Shown here piece after piece: positions 10,526-22,843 of a stretch of 64,000 nucleotides of DNA. The stretch covers positions 35,486,001 through 35,550,000 of the forward strand of contig NC_092340.1 in assembly GCF_046630445.1 (NCBI RefSeq). The letters are read 5' to 3'. Within the stretch, counting starts at the first letter, position 1. Each line of letters opens with the position of its first letter. Made by a program: the position numbers and the translations under genes. Under the pieces are notes generated by a model. The model saw nothing but the letters and a program-made list of their open reading frames with translations. It was not told where the DNA came from and did not search any database. This DNA comes from Rutidosis leptorrhynchoides. Taxonomy: Eukaryota; Streptophyta; Magnoliopsida; Asterales; Asteraceae.

Positions 10526-11155
10526 GTGCTCTTGAGCAATATTCTCCTCCTTGAGAGCTTCATCTTGAGCTACACGGATCTAGATGTTGAGATTTGTCTG
10601 AATGGTGATGTTCAAGGCACGGACACGAAGAGGTACCGTTCTCTCTTTTTGGCTTAAGGCATCGGCTACAACATTTGCCTTGCCAGGATGGTAACGGAGT
10701 TCACAATCATAGTCGTTCAACGTCTCGATCCATCGACTTTGTCTCATATTCATTTGCTTCTGATCAAAGATGTGTTAGAGGCTTTTGTGTTCAGTGAAGA
10801 TAGTGCTCTTAGTCCCATAAAGATAGTGTCTCCACAGTTTTAGTGCGAAGACAACAGCTCCAAGCTCGAGATCGTGAGTTGTGTAGTTTCGCTCGTGAAT
10901 CTTTAGTTGTCGGGAGGCGTAAGCAATAACCTTCTTCCGTTGCTTCAATACACACCCAAAGCCTTGTCGGGAGGCATCGCAATACACAACGAAGTCATCT
11001 ATGCCTTCAGGAAGGGACAGAATAGGTGCGGTGGTTAACTTTTACTTCAAGGTTTGGAATGCCGATTCTTGCTCGGTTTCCCAAACGAACTTCTTCCCCT
11101 TATGAGTTAATGCAGTCAAAAGACGCGCAATTAGAGAGAAACCTTCAATGAACCT
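10526..11155 (-). pseudogene. A1 RNase H region, broken
   Basis: An open piece at 10775-10987 carries [16 protein letters not shown] and the [20 protein letters not shown] segment, typical of gypsy RNase H. The surrounding frame is interrupted by stops. The region joins the reverse transcriptase and integrase fragments of A1. Confidence 0.8.
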
Positions 11156-11773
11156 TCAGTAATAACCGATGAGGCCTAAGAATTGGCGGATATGAGTCGG
11201 AGTAGTGGGGGTTTCCCACTTGCTGATAGCTTCGATCTTTGCGGGATCGACTTTGATACCCTGATCGCTCACGATATGACCGAGAAATTGAACTTCCTTC
11301 AACCAAAATTCGCACTTAGAGAATTTGGCATAAAGTTGCTCTTGTCTCAAGAGTTCTAGCACGAGTCGAAGATGTTGCTCATGTTCTGTTTCACTTTTGG
11401 AATAGATGAGGATATCATCTATGAAGACGATAATGAACTTGTCCAGATATGGCTTGCATACACGATTCATGAGATCCACGAACACGGCAGGTGCGTTAGT
11501 TAAGCCAAATGGCATCACCAGAAACTCGTAGTGGCCATAACGTGTTCGGAACGCCATCTTATGTACATCGCTCTCCTTCACCCTCAACTGGTAATAACCT
11601 GACTGTAGATCGATCTTGGAGTAAACACTGGATCCTTGCAGCTGATCAAAAAGATAGTCAATTATAGGAAGAGGATACCGATTCTTGATCGTCAATTTGT
11701 TCAACACTCGATAGTCGATACACATGCGGAAATATCCGTCCTTCTTCTTCACGAAAAAATAGGTGCGCCCCAA
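11156..11773 (-). pseudogene. A1 reverse transcriptase fragment (205 aa)
   Basis: This covers most of the RT palm and fingers: [45 protein letters not shown] and the catalytic [11 protein letters not shown]. It ends at a stop in the GLIGYY motif, where family members continue with an arginine codon. The upstream linker (11774-11935) is also readable but frame-disrupted. The family is Ty3-gypsy, Tekay-type chromovirus. Confidence 0.88.
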
Positions 11774-12239
11774 GGCGATGAACTCGGTCGGATAAATCCA
11801 CGGTCTAGCAATTCCTGTAGTTGACTCTGCAACTCTTGCAGTTCGGAAGGTGCAAGTCGATAAGGTGCGGGAGCTACAGGTGCAGCTCCTGGCACTAGAT
11901 CAATCTAAAACTCTACTGATCTCGGCGACAGTAATTGTGACGCCCCGTACAAAACCATCGTGTACGATTCGTCAACAACAGGATCTTTACACGGTCAATT
12001 ACTACATGTTGTTTGAAAACTAGTTTTGCATTCATAAAAAGATAGCGTTTACAAAAGTTAACGTGACACAAAGGTCGTTACAAAGTCATTATTTGAAAAT
12101 AACATAAGTTTCGAATGCAAGATAAAAGTTCCATGATTGAGACATCTCTAAGTAATGCAGAAGTCTATAACACCAAGACAGTAAGTCTAACAACGGAAGC
12201 AACATCGTCTAAGCACCTGAGAAATACACGCTTAAAAGT

Positions 12240-12253
12240 TAACACGAATGTTG
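12240..12253 (-). other. Conserved LTR hairpin (A2 version)
   Basis: On minus it reads CAACATTCGTGTTA: a five-pair stem with a TTCG loop and a mismatch at its outer pair. The equivalent position in F LTRs has CAACA-TTTT-TGTTG, and D has CAACG-TTTT-CGTTG. Confidence 0.45.
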
Positions 12254-13544
12254 GTGAGCTATAGTTTGTAACCAGTAAAGTAATGTAGACCACGAGTTAT
12301 CATATTCAAAACAATATGAAAAGTATATGCTTGTCCGTGGGCACCCGGTAACTAACTTAACGTAATAGTAATACCCCCTAAAAGTACACTTGACGAGTAC
12401 GTATGTCCTCGAAGTATCAAACACCCGTTAAATGCTAGCGCGACTAGCTCGAGTGGGGATGTCAAATCCTATGGATCCATATCTAATATTCGCGTTCATT
12501 GGTTCAAAACCAATGATTAAACGTTACCGTGCTAAGGGGAATCTTTATGCCGTTATATAACCCACACATATGTAAAGTTTAAGTTCTCGTGTCAAGTAAG
12601 TAAAACATGAAAAGCGCATGTATTCTCAATCCCAAAAATAGCATAAGTAAAAAGAGAAGCTATAACTCACAGTGAATAAGCAGTAAAAGTCGATACGAAA
12701 CGTATGCAGGTAGTAAGTCGGACCGAAAGGTCGTCAACCTAAGTCAAAGGTCACTAGGTCAGTATGTTGTCCCAAAAGTTTAAAAGTGAATAAATTAAGT
12801 TTATGTGTCATCATCGACATCATCATTATCATCATCATTCATCAACACTAAGGTAAGTTTAACAAGAATAGAGATCGAAACAAAAGGCTGACTTCGGACA
12901 GCTGTTACGACCTCTATACAAATAAAAAAGACTCATAGTCAGTGGCTATGGCTCCGTATGTGAGTCCTCTAACCGCTGACCAATTTTCAGAACATAACTC
13001 GTATTCGTTTGACTGTGGTGATGGTTTAAGTGTGAGTAGTTCAGAAATTTCAGCACAACGTTACAAGGGCGTAGTGACTTTCGGAAGGCCATAAATCCTA
13101 AATCGTATATCGGATTAAGTTGAGGCCTAAATGAAAAGTCATCTAATCGAAATGAAATATCTGAAAATTAATTTTACAGAAGCCCAGGAGTCTGATCAGA
13201 CCCCGAAAAACAGCAAACAAGTGCTCCCGTGAGGTTCTTGGTGCTTGATGCTCATCACGGTTCTCATCCTTGATACTTGTAAGCTTTAAGTGTACAACTC
13301 TTTGATGTTTTAGCATCACTTTGACCAAGGTTAAACCATCAACACACAACTAAAAGTAAAATCTATCATTCTACAAGTTTTGAACATCAAGATTGCCTCT
13401 ATATTGCATGAATCCAATAAAGCTTCAACCTTTGTCCATTTTACACAAGTTCATGCATCTATATCATATGTGATGATGAAGACTTGATCTTTATCATCAC
13501 AACAAACACAAAAAGGTTCCAAGTAAATGAGATCTACAATAATA

Positions 13545-13960
13545 ACTTAGATCTCAAGTATTAAGAAAATCCCAAGCTAGAAAGCTTGGATCTTTACAAG
13601 ATTAATGAGACCATAAGCTAGAAAGCTAAGATTTTTAACAAAATAATGAAAGTAATGAGAACATAAGCTAAAAAGCTAAGATCTTTAATATAATAATGAA
13701 ACCCTAAGCTAAAAAGCTTGGATCTTTAGTGTTCTTGAAGATCTTGAAGCATAAAGCTTGGATCTTTAAGATACATGAAGATTACAAACACAAGTTTGAA
13801 TCTTTATAACAAAATAACAAGATTAAAGCTAAGAAGATTTAGATCTACAAAATAAGTGAAGATTCAAAGCTAGAAAGCTTGAATCTTCCATGTTCTTGAA
13901 GGATTAAAACCCAAGTTTTGAACCTACAAGATGTAATCAAGATCAAAAGCTAAAAAGTTT
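13545..13960 (-). repeat. Degenerate AAGCTT/GATCTT repeat block in the A2 LTR
   Basis: Roughly eight imperfect copies of AAGCTARAAAGCTTGGATCTTT occur every 40-70 bp, with spacers such as AATGAAACCC. AAGCTT is self-complementary. No open frame runs through it. It lies in the transcribed half of the LTR, downstream of the TATA box. Confidence 0.55.
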
Positions 13961-14127
13961 GATCCCTTTGATGATGATGATGATGTCGTGGGTGATGAAG
14001 GGAGAAGAAGAAGAAATAAATCAAAAACTTACACTTTTAGAGTGAGAAAGACTAGAGAGAGAATTAGAGAGTAAGTGTGTGTAAATTGCAAATGTGATCA
14101 AGTGTGAAATGAGTGAAATAAAGCTTG

Positions 14128-14137
14128 TATTTATAGG
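14128..14137 (-). promoter_or_regulatory. A2 LTR TATA box
   Basis: CCTATAAATA on minus is followed by a CT-rich leader (CTCTCTAATTCTCTCTCTAG, about 14053-14072 on minus). This is the typical arrangement of a plant core promoter. Confidence 0.5.
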
Positions 14138-14785
14138 TGGTGAGGTGAGGGTGGGGTGGTGTAGGTCGTGGGTTAGTGGGGGGGGGGGGGACAAGAGGGA
14201 TACCTTTTTGCTTTTTGGTTAATGGTTGTTTAAAGTAAGTGCTTATGTTAGGATCCCATGAAACATTAAGGATAATGCTTAACAAAAATGCTAGTATGTT
14301 CCCTCTAATAAATGAGCATTTGTCTTTCATTAATATGGGTCACTAACTTATTTAAATTGGGCTAATTAAATAGTCCACTAGCTAGTGTAGGGTGGGCTAA
14401 AGTCCAACAAGGTAGAAAGTCCAACAAGACTAACTAGTGTGCTCTAGTAAATTACTAAGCGTAATTAAGCATCCAAAAACCCAAGTAATTGTTATTATAA
14501 AATAACAATTAGTATTTTGTAGTCGTAATATTCCGGTTACGACAAAAGTTAAACGTGTACATAGTACGCAGTTCGTTCAAAATGTCAAGTGACACTAACG
14601 ATCATAAAGGCTTCCTGGGTTCAAGTTAAGTAACCTACGTACTTAAAGGAACATTTTAATATATAAATGAAAGTAATCCACATGTAGAAAGTTCCCAGAG
14701 CATAATATAGTTCGGTACGCACAGATACGCAGTTTCATGAAAAGCACAAAGCACAAAAGCAAGTCGAAAAAGTCGGGTCGTTACA

Positions 14786-14798
14786 TTACCCACCTGTT
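14786..14798 (-). other. A2 polypurine tract
   Basis: AACAGGTGGGTAA on minus abuts the 3' LTR, identical to A1. Confidence 0.65.
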
Positions 14799-14821
14799 AA
14801 TGAAAATTTCGTCCCAAAATT

Positions 14822-15180
14822 TTAAGTTGAGGTAGACAGTAGAGTTGTGAAGAGGTGAGGATACTTCTGTTTCATCTGATCCTCTCGCTCCCAAGTAAAC
14901 TCAGGTCCTCATTTTGCATTCCATCGTACTCGGACGATCGGAATCTTGTTGCGTTTCATGGTCTTAACCTCACGGTCCATAATTTCGACAGGTTCTTCCA
15001 CGAAATGGAGTTTGTCGTCAATCGTAAGCTCCTCGAGAGGTATGACGAGTTCTGGTTCAGCAAGACATTTCTTCAGATTCGATCGTGAAAAGTGGGATGA
15101 ACTGCGCTCAATTGAGTCGGAAGATCCAAACGGTAAGCAACGGGTCCAACACGCTCCAAAACTTCAAAAGGACCAATATA
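14822..15180 (-). pseudogene. A2 pol C-terminus: GPY/F module and chromodomain
   Basis: This decayed minus-strand frame continues the A2 integrase. It encodes the YIGPF module, the [12 protein letters not shown] segment and the [18 protein letters not shown] chromodomain core, and ends at a TAA at 14822-14824. At least two stops are visible: one just after MLNP at the 15181 boundary, and a TGA in the chromodomain where relatives have an arginine codon. The chromodomain marks A2 as a chromovirus that would target heterochromatin. Confidence 0.75.
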
Positions 15181-15848
15181 TCACGGGTTCAACATCCCAC
15201 GCTTTTCGAATAGGATTACACCTTTCCAAGGTGCGACTTTCAACATAACACGGTCGCCGATTTGAAATTCGCAATCTCCACGTTTAAGGTCGGCATAGCT
15301 CTTCTGACGATCACGGGCCGTCTTGAGCCTCGCTTGAATTTGGACAATCTTCTCGGTGGTTTCATGGACGAGTTCGGGACCGGTGAGTTGCTTTTCACCT
15401 ACCTCGACCCAACAAATAGGAGAACGACACTTGTGGCCATACAACGCTTCGAAAGGCACGGCATTAATACTCGAATGATAGCTGTTGTTGTAAGAAAATT
15501 CGGCTAGAGGTAAATGCTTCTCCCAAGCTTTTTCGAAATCTATAACACAAGCATGTAGCATGTCCTCTAAAGTCTGAATCGTGCGCTCGCTCCGTCCGTC
15601 AGTCTGCGAGTGATATGCGGTACTCATGTCGAGACGTGTTCCCAAGGCTTCTTGTAAAGAACGCCAAAATCTAGAAGCAAAACGGGTATCGCGATCTGAG
15701 ATAATCGATAAGGGTACACCGTATCGAGATACAACTTCCTTTATGTATAATTGTGCCAGTTTCTCCATCGTATCAGTTTCCTTCATGGCTAGGAAGTGAG
15801 CAGATTTGGTAAGACGGTCAACGATAACCCAGATGGTATCATAACCTC
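15181..15848 (-). pseudogene. A2 integrase core and C-terminal part
   Basis: An open 201-residue stretch (15181-15786) includes [13 protein letters not shown], the [23 protein letters not shown] helix, [10 protein letters not shown] and [14 protein letters not shown]. The preceding bases up to 15848 encode the [19 protein letters not shown] N-terminal part of the core. That coding sequence is split by the solo F LTR at 15854-19301 and resumes at 19307. Confidence 0.85.
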
Positions 15849-15853
15849 CTACC

Positions 15854-18800
15854 TAAAATGTCCCGTTCATATTGATTATAAACGTTCCATATTAATTGAT
15901 TTCGTCGCGAGGTTTTGACCTCTATATGAGACGTTTTTCAAAGACTGCATTCATTTTTAAAACAACCATAACCTTTATTTTATCTATAAAGGTTTAAAAG
16001 CATTACGTAGATTATCAAATAATGATAATCTAAAATATACCGTTTACACACGACCATTACATAATGGTTTACAATAAGAATATATTACATCAAAAATAAG
16101 TTTCTTGAATGCAGTTTTTACATAATATCATACAAGCATGGACTCCAAATCTTGTCCTTATTTTAGTATGCAACAGCGGAAGCTCTTAATAATCACCTGA
16201 GAATAAACATGCTTAAAACGTCAACAAAAATGTTGGTGAGTTATAGGTTTAACCTGTATATTATCAAATCATAATAATAGACCACAAGATTTCATATTTC
16301 AATATACATCCCATACATAGAGATAAAAATCATTCATATGGTGAACACCTGGTAACCGACATTAACACGATGCATATAAGAATATCCCCTATCATTCTGG
16401 GAAATCCTTCAGACATGATAAAAACAACATCGAAGTACTAAAGTATCCGGTACTTTGGATGGGGTTCGTTAGGCCCAATAGATCTATCTTTAGGATTCGC
16501 GTCAATTAGTAGATCGGTTTACTAATTCTTAGGTTACCAAACAAAAGGGGCATATTCGGATTCGATCATTCACCCATATAATGTAGTTTCATTTACTTGT
16601 GTCTATTTCATAAAACATTTATAAAACTGCATGTATTCTCATCCCAAAATATTAGTTTTTAAAAGTGGAACTATAACTCACTTTCATAGATTTTTACTTC
16701 GTCGGGAAGTAAGACTTGGCCAATGGTCGATTCACGAACCTATAACAAATATGTACATATATATCAAAGTATGTTCAAAATATATTTACAACATTTTTAA
16801 TACCTTTTAATGTTTTAAGTTTATTAAGTCAGCTGTCCTCGTTAGTAACCTACAACTAGTTGTCCACAATTAGATGTACAGAAATAAATCAATATATATT
16901 ATCTTGAATCAATCCGCGACCCAGTGTATACACGTCTCAGACTAGATCACAACTTAAAGTATATATATTTTTGGAATCAACCTCAACCCTGTATAGCTAA
17001 CTCCAACATTACTGCATATAGAGTGTCTATGGTTGTTCCAAATAATATATATGCATGGGTCGATATGATATGTCACAACATTTGCATACGTGTCTATGGT
17101 ATCCCAAGATTACATAATATATTAGAATACATGTATAATACAATATAAGTTAGCTAGGATATGATTAATATAGATTTGTTACAATATTTCCTGTAGCTAC
17201 AACAATCAAAAAAATATCCAATCTATTTTTACCCATAACTTCTTCGTTTTAAATCCGTTTTGAGTGAATCAAATTGCTATGGTTTCATATTGAACTCTAT
17301 TTTATGAATCTAAACAGGGAAAGTATAGGTTTATAGTCGGAAATATAAGTTACAAGTCATTTTTGTAAGAGGTAGTCATTTCAGTCGAAAGAACGACGAC
17401 TTGATGACCATTTTGAAAAACATAATTCCACTTTGAGTTTAACCATGACTTTTGGATATAGTTTCATGTTCATAATAAAAATAATTTTCCCAGAATAACA
17501 ACTTTTAAATCAAAGTTTATCATAGTTTTTAATTATCAAACCCAAAACAGCCCGCAGTGTTACTAAGACGGCGTATGTCCGGTTTTACGGTATTTTTCGT
17601 GTTTCCAGGTTTTAAATCATTAAGTTAGCATATCATATAGATATAGGAAATGTGTTTAGTTGATTTTAAAAGTCAAGTTAGAAGGATTAACTTTTGTTTG
17701 CGAACAAGTTTAGAATTAACTAAACTATGTTCTAGTGATTTCAAGTTTAAACCTTCGAATAAGATAGTTTTATATGTATGAATCGAATGATGTTATGAAC
17801 ATCATTACTACCTCAAGTTTTGTGGATAAACCTGCTGGAAAAGAGACAAATGGATCTAGCTTCAAAGGATCCTTGGATGGCTTGAAAGTTCTTGAAGCAG
17901 AATCATGACACGAAAACAAGTTCAAGTAAGATCATCACTCGAAATAAGATTGTTATAGTCATAGAAATTGAACCAAAGTTTGAATATGAGTATTACCTTA
18001 TATTAGAAAGATATCTTACTATAAATAAGAAAGATTTCTTGAGGTTGGATGATCACTTTACAAGATTGGAAGTAAGCTAGCAAACTTGGAAGTATTCTTG
18101 ATTTTATGAAACTAGAACTTATAGAATTTATGAAGAACACTTAGAACTTGAAGATAGAACTTGAGAGAGATCAATTAGATGAATAAAATTGAAGAATGAA
18201 AGTGTTTGTAGGTATTTTTGGTCGTTGGTATATGGATTAGATATAAAGGATGTGTAATTTTGTTTACATGTAAATAAGTCATGAATGATTACTAATATTT
18301 TTTTTAATTTTATGAGATATTTCATGCTAGTTGCCAAATTATGGTTCCCACATATGTTAGGTGACTCACATGGGCTACTAAGAGCTGATAATTGGAGTGT
18401 ATATACCAATAGTACATACATCTAAAAGCTGTGTATTGTACGAGTACGAATACGGGTGCATACGAGTAGAATTATTGATGAAACTGAACGAGGATGCAAT
18501 TGTAAGCATTTTTGTTAAGTAGAAGTATTTTGATAAGTGTCTTGAAGTCTTTCAAAAGTGTATGAATACATATTAAAACACTACATGTATATACATTTTA
18601 ACTGAGTTGTTAAGTCATCGTTAGTCGTTACATGTAAATGTTGTTTTGAAACCTTTAGGTTAACGATCTTGTTAAATGTTGTTAACCCATTGTTTATTAT
18701 ATCTAAAGAGATGTTAAATTATTATATTATCATGATATTATGATATATCAATATATCTTAGTATGATATATATACAGTTAAATATTGTAACAACGATAAT

Positions 18801-19301
18801 CGTTACATATATGTCTCGTTTCGAAATTCTTAAGTTACTAGTCTTGGTTTACATATGTAGTTCATTGTTAACACACTTAATGATATACTTAATTATCATT
18901 TTATCATGTTAAACATAGTGTATCATTATCTTAATATGATTCATATGTATTTAGTAAGACGTTGTTATAACGATAATCGTTATATATATCGTTTCGAGTT
19001 CCTTAATTCAATAAGCTCATTTTTATGTATATAACTCATTGTTAATATACTTAGTGAGATACTTACTTATCATAATCTCATGTTAACCATATATATATCC
19101 ATATATATATCATCATGTAGTTTTTTCAAATTTTTAACGTTCGTGAATCGCCGGTCAACTTGGGTGGTCAATTGTCTATATGAAGCACATTTCAAATAAT
19201 CAAGTCTTAATAAGTTTGATTGCTTAACATGTTGGAAACATTTAATCATACAAATATAGTTTTCATTTAATATATAACATGGAAAAGTTCGGGTTACTAC
19301 A
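15854..19301 (-). mobile_element. Solo LTR of family F inside A2 integrase
   Basis: This 3.45-kb LTR lies in minus orientation. It begins TGTAGTAACCCGAAC at 19301 and ends GGGACATTTTA at 15854; the canonical TTTCA end has mutated. It is flanked by a perfect TSD CTACC (15849-15853 and 19302-19306) and disrupts the integrase frame of A2. It has the F hairpin (16222-16235) and diverges more from the F2 LTRs than they do from each other, so it is an older insertion. No internal domain remains, so it formed by LTR-LTR recombination. Confidence 0.9.
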
Positions 19302-19306
19302 CTACC

Positions 19307-19878
19307 GTCTTCGGTAACTTCATGATGAAATCCATTGTTATTCCTTCCCACTTCCATTGCGGGATTTCGGGTTGTTGGAGTAATCCAGATGGATTCTGAT
19401 GTTCGGCTTTGATCTTGGAACAAGTCAAGCACTTTACAACCTAAGCTGCAACATCCCTTTTGAGGTTCGGCCACCAATATTGAACCTTGAGGTCGTGGTA
19501 CATCTTACCAGCTCCTGGATGAATCGAATACCTTGACTTGTGGGCTTCGTCTAGAATAAGGCTTCGTAAATCCCCATAACTAGGCACCCAAATTCTTCCA
19601 GCAAAGTATCGGAGTCCAGTCTCCTTAACCTCGAATCGAGAAACGAGAATGTTCAAGTGCTCTTGAGAAATATTCTCCTCCTTGAGAGCCTCTTCTTGAG
19701 CTACGCGGATCTGGTTATTGAGATTCGTCTGAATGGTGATGTTCAAGGCACGAACAAGAAGTGGTACCGTTCTCTCCTTTCGGCTCAAGGCATCAACTAC
19801 AACATTTGCCTTGCCAGGGTGGTAACGAAGTTCACAATCATAGTCGTTCAATGTCTCAATCCATCGACGTTGTCTCAT
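19307..19878 (-). pseudogene. A2 RNase H end and integrase zinc-binding domain
   Basis: This encodes [34 protein letters not shown] (RNase H C-terminus), then [36 protein letters not shown] and the C-x2-C half of the HHCC integrase domain. It ends in the MDFIT core start, interrupted by the solo LTR. A stop lies near 19441. Confidence 0.82.
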
Positions 19879-20037
19879 ATTCAGCTGCTTCTGGTCGAAT
19901 ATGTGTTGGAGGCTTTTGTGATCGGTGAAGATAGTACTCTTGGTTCCATAAAGATAGTGTCTCCACAGTTTGAGTGCGAAGACAACAGATCCAAGTTCAA
20001 GATCGTGAGTAGTGTAGTTTCGCTCGTGAATCTTCAG

Positions 20038-20250
20038 TTATCGGGAGGCGTAAGCAATAACCTTCTTCCGTTGCATCAATACACAACCAAATCCATGTTT
20101 CGAGGCATCGCAGTACACAACGAAGTCATCACTGCCTTCGGGAAGTGATAAGATAGGTGCGGTGGTTAACTTCTGCTTCAGGGTTTGAAATGCCGACTCT
20201 TGCTCGGCTTCCCAAACGAACTTCTTCCCCTTATGAGTCAATGCAGTCAA
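20038..20250 (-). pseudogene. A2 RNase H N-terminal fragment
   Basis: [45 protein letters not shown] and KKVIAYASR are gypsy RNase H motifs with the first catalytic aspartate in YCDAS. The frame stops at 20038, where relatives continue with a glutamine codon. Confidence 0.82.
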
Positions 20251-20313
20251 AGGACGCGCAATCAGAGAGAAACCTTCAATGAATCTTCGGTAATAACCGA
20301 CGAGACCTAGAAA

Positions 20314-20964
20314 TTAGCGGATATGATTCGGAGTAGTGGGGGTTTCCCACTTGCTGATAGCTTCGATCTTTGCGGGATTGACTTTGATACCCTGATCGCT
20401 CACGATATAACCAAGAAATTGAACTTCCTTCAACCAAAATTCGCACTTGGAGAATTTGGCATAAAGTTGCTCTTGTCTCAGGAGTTCTAGCATGAGTCGA
20501 AGATGTTGCTCATGTTCTTCTTCGCTTTTGAAATAGATGAGGATATCATCTATGAAGACGATAACGATCTTGTCCAGGTACGGCTTGCATACACGATTCA
20601 TGAGATCCATAAATACGGCAGGTGCTTTGGTTAAACCGAATGGCATCACAAGAAACTCATAATGGCCATAACGGGTTCTGAACGCAGTCTTCATCACATC
20701 GCTCTCCTTCACCCTCAACTAGTGATAACCTGATCGTAAATCAATCTTGGAGTAAACACTGGATCCTTGCAGCTGATCCAAAATATCGTCAATTCTAGGA
20801 AGTGGATACCGATTCTTGATCGTCAAATTGTTCAGTTCACGATAATCGATACACATGAGGAAAGATCTGTATTTCTTCTTCACGAACAAAACAGGTGCAC
20901 CCCAAGGCGACGAACTCGGTCGGATAAATCCACGGTCTAGTAGTTCATGCAGTTGACTCTGCAA
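20314..20964 (-). pseudogene. A2 reverse transcriptase, two open pieces
   Basis: The first piece (20719-20964) has [20 protein letters not shown] and [11 protein letters not shown]. After one in-frame stop, the second (20314-20718) has [12 protein letters not shown] and the catalytic [11 protein letters not shown], then [13 protein letters not shown]. Apart from nonsense changes the domain is complete in length. Confidence 0.85.
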
Positions 20965-20991
20965 CTCTTGCAGTTCAGAAGAAGGTGGTAG

Positions 20992-21645
20992 TTAGTAAGG
21001 TGCGCGGGCTACAGGTGCAGCTCCTGGTGCTAGATCGATCTGAAATTCCACTGATCTCGGCGGTGGTATTCCCGGTAATTCTTCTGGAAAGACATCGAAA
21101 AATTCGTTCACAATTTGCACATCCTCCACACTTTTCTCTTCAACTTTTAGCTTCTTCACATGTGCTAAAACAGCAAAACGTCCCTTCTTCATAACCTTTT
21201 GTGCCTTCAAGCAACTAATAAGCTTCAACTTTGGACAACATCTATCTCCGTAAACAATCAGAGGCTCACCATCTTCGCGTGGTATACGGAGAATCTTCTC
21301 ACCACAAACAACTTCGGCTCTTACCTTGGACAACCAGTCCATACCGATAATCACATCAAAGCTTCCCAACTTGATGGGTATCAATTCAATCTCGAAATCT
21401 ACACCAGCTAAGTTTATTATACCTCCTCGGCCAATTTGGTCAACTTTCTCAAGTTTTTCATTGGCTACCTCAACTAGCATACTCTCCTCCAAAGGTACTA
21501 ACGACCAATCTATCTTAGAGCAAAAGTGTCTATCTACATAACTCATATCGGCACCAGTATCAAACAAGACAGAAGCTAATAGATTGTTGATAGTGAATGT
21601 ACCTGTGACCAAGTCAGGATCCTCACGGGCATCTCGGGCGTTCAT
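20992..21645 (-). pseudogene. A2 retropepsin-like protease (217 aa open piece)
   Basis: The active-site loop VLFDTGADMSYV and the flap/second half [19 protein letters not shown] are present. The linker [32 protein letters not shown] joins it to RT. The domain itself is intact, and the piece ends at a stop just before the RT fingers. It would cleave the Gag-Pol polyprotein. Confidence 0.85.
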
Positions 21646-21909
21646 GTTGAAGACTCTTCCACGTGCTGGCCCGCCATCCTTCTTCTTGTTCGGACATTCG
21701 TTTTTGAAGTGGCCTTACTGGCCGCACTCAAAGCACTTCCTGGGTCCAATCGGGTTTGTCCTCATAGCTTGGGCGGTGATCTTACAATCTTTGCTGATGT
21801 GTCCAGTCCTCTTACACTTTTCACAAACCACGTTGCAGTACCTAGTATGATTCTTATAGCATCTCTTGCACTGAGGAAGGGTACCCTTGTAGTTAGGGTT
21901 CGAGCTAGG
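21646..21909 (-). pseudogene. A2 gag nucleocapsid remnant (zinc knuckles), cut by element B1
   Basis: This encodes CKRCYKNHTRYCNVVCEKCKRTGHISKDC and a second knuckle CFECGQ-stop-GHF. The frame is truncated at 21909, where the B1 LTR begins. The rest of A2 gag and its 5' LTR should lie beyond the right edge. Confidence 0.8.
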
Positions 21910-22843
21910 TGATAGTGCTCCAAATGAACATGTATTTAGGCACAATATCCTTTTAATATGTAAAGCTTTTAGTTGTAATTGTTCTATTTTTATGTAATAT
22001 TCGTTTAAATATATAAGTGCGAAGACAAAAGAAGAAAACGACGATTTGAAGACGCAAATGACCAAAAAGCTCAAAAGTACAAAGTACAATCCAAGTGGTT
22101 CAATTTATTGATAAGAAACGTCTAAAAGTTACAAGAGTACGAGCCGCAAAAAGAAAAGTACAAGATAATAAATAGTACGCAAGGACGTTTGAAAATCCGG
22201 AATCAGGACCAGAGTCAACTCTCAACGCGCGACGTAACGGGGCTAAAATTACAAGTCAACTATGCACATAAATATAATATAATATATAAATAATTCTTAA
22301 AATTATATATATTATATTATATAATAAAACGTCGGCAAAACTAGAAAACAAAAGTGATTGGGCTGGATCCAGCTGGCCATGCGATCGCATGGCCAGGATG
22401 CCTAAAATCCATACGATCGCATAGAGGGAAAATCCTGGCCAAGTCTATAAATCGAGCAGTTTTTGGACGAATTTAAGACACATCTTTTTCTTTTTCCTTC
22501 TATGTAACGTGTATATATATATATATATATATATATTTATAATATAATTTTAATTTTAAATTAATAATAATAAGGTTATTTTAAGAATGTTTTACGGGTT
22601 TTAAGTCGAAATTCTGTCCATGCAACGCTACGCGATTAATCACCACTGTAAGCTATGTTCTTTCTTTTTAAATTAATATCTCGTAACTAATTTATTATTA
22701 TGCTTATTTGAGCCGAAGTAATCGTGATGTTAGACTAAAATATTAAGACGGGGTTATTAGATTTTGTACCATAATTAAGGTTTGGACAAAAGACCGACAC
22801 TTGTGAACATTGGACTATGAACTATTAATAGATGGGGGGTATT
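21910..22843 (+). repeat. B1 5' LTR, first part
   Basis: It begins TGATAGTGCTCC and aligns with the B2 LTR start TGATAATGCTAA at 61115. It contains the promoter block at 22374-22452 and ends at the F1 insertion (TSD GTATT, 22839-22843 and 31944-31948). Confidence 0.82.
22374..22452 (+). promoter_or_regulatory. B1 LTR core promoter: paired palindromes and TCTATAAAT
   Basis: A 22-bp perfect palindrome centred on GCCATGCGATCGCATGGC (22374-22395) is followed by an imperfect one, CCATACGATCGCATAG (22409-22424). TCTATAAAT (22444-22452) and a CT-rich leader (TCTTTTTCTTTTTCCTTC, about 22483-22500) follow. Confidence 0.65.

Larger units (their letters stand above)
11936..14785 (-). mobile_element. 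A2 element 3' LTR (2.85 kb)
   Basis: In minus orientation it starts TGTAACGACCCGAC at 14785 and ends CGGGGCGTCACA at 11936. It interrupts the protease-RT linker of A1; the adjacent bases GTAAT (11931-11935) should recur beyond the window if they are the TSD. The promoter region (14100-14190) has CCTATAAATA on minus followed by a CT-rich leader, and a G run of about 13 at 14178-14190. It lacks the paired palindromes of A1. A short stem-loop at 12240-12253 and the GGATCCATA block near 12470 are shared with the other Tekay-type LTRs. Confidence 0.82.

Noticed and set aside
14178-14190. G-run as a quadruplex element
   Set aside because: A single homopolymer run without the four spaced G-tracts needed by eye.
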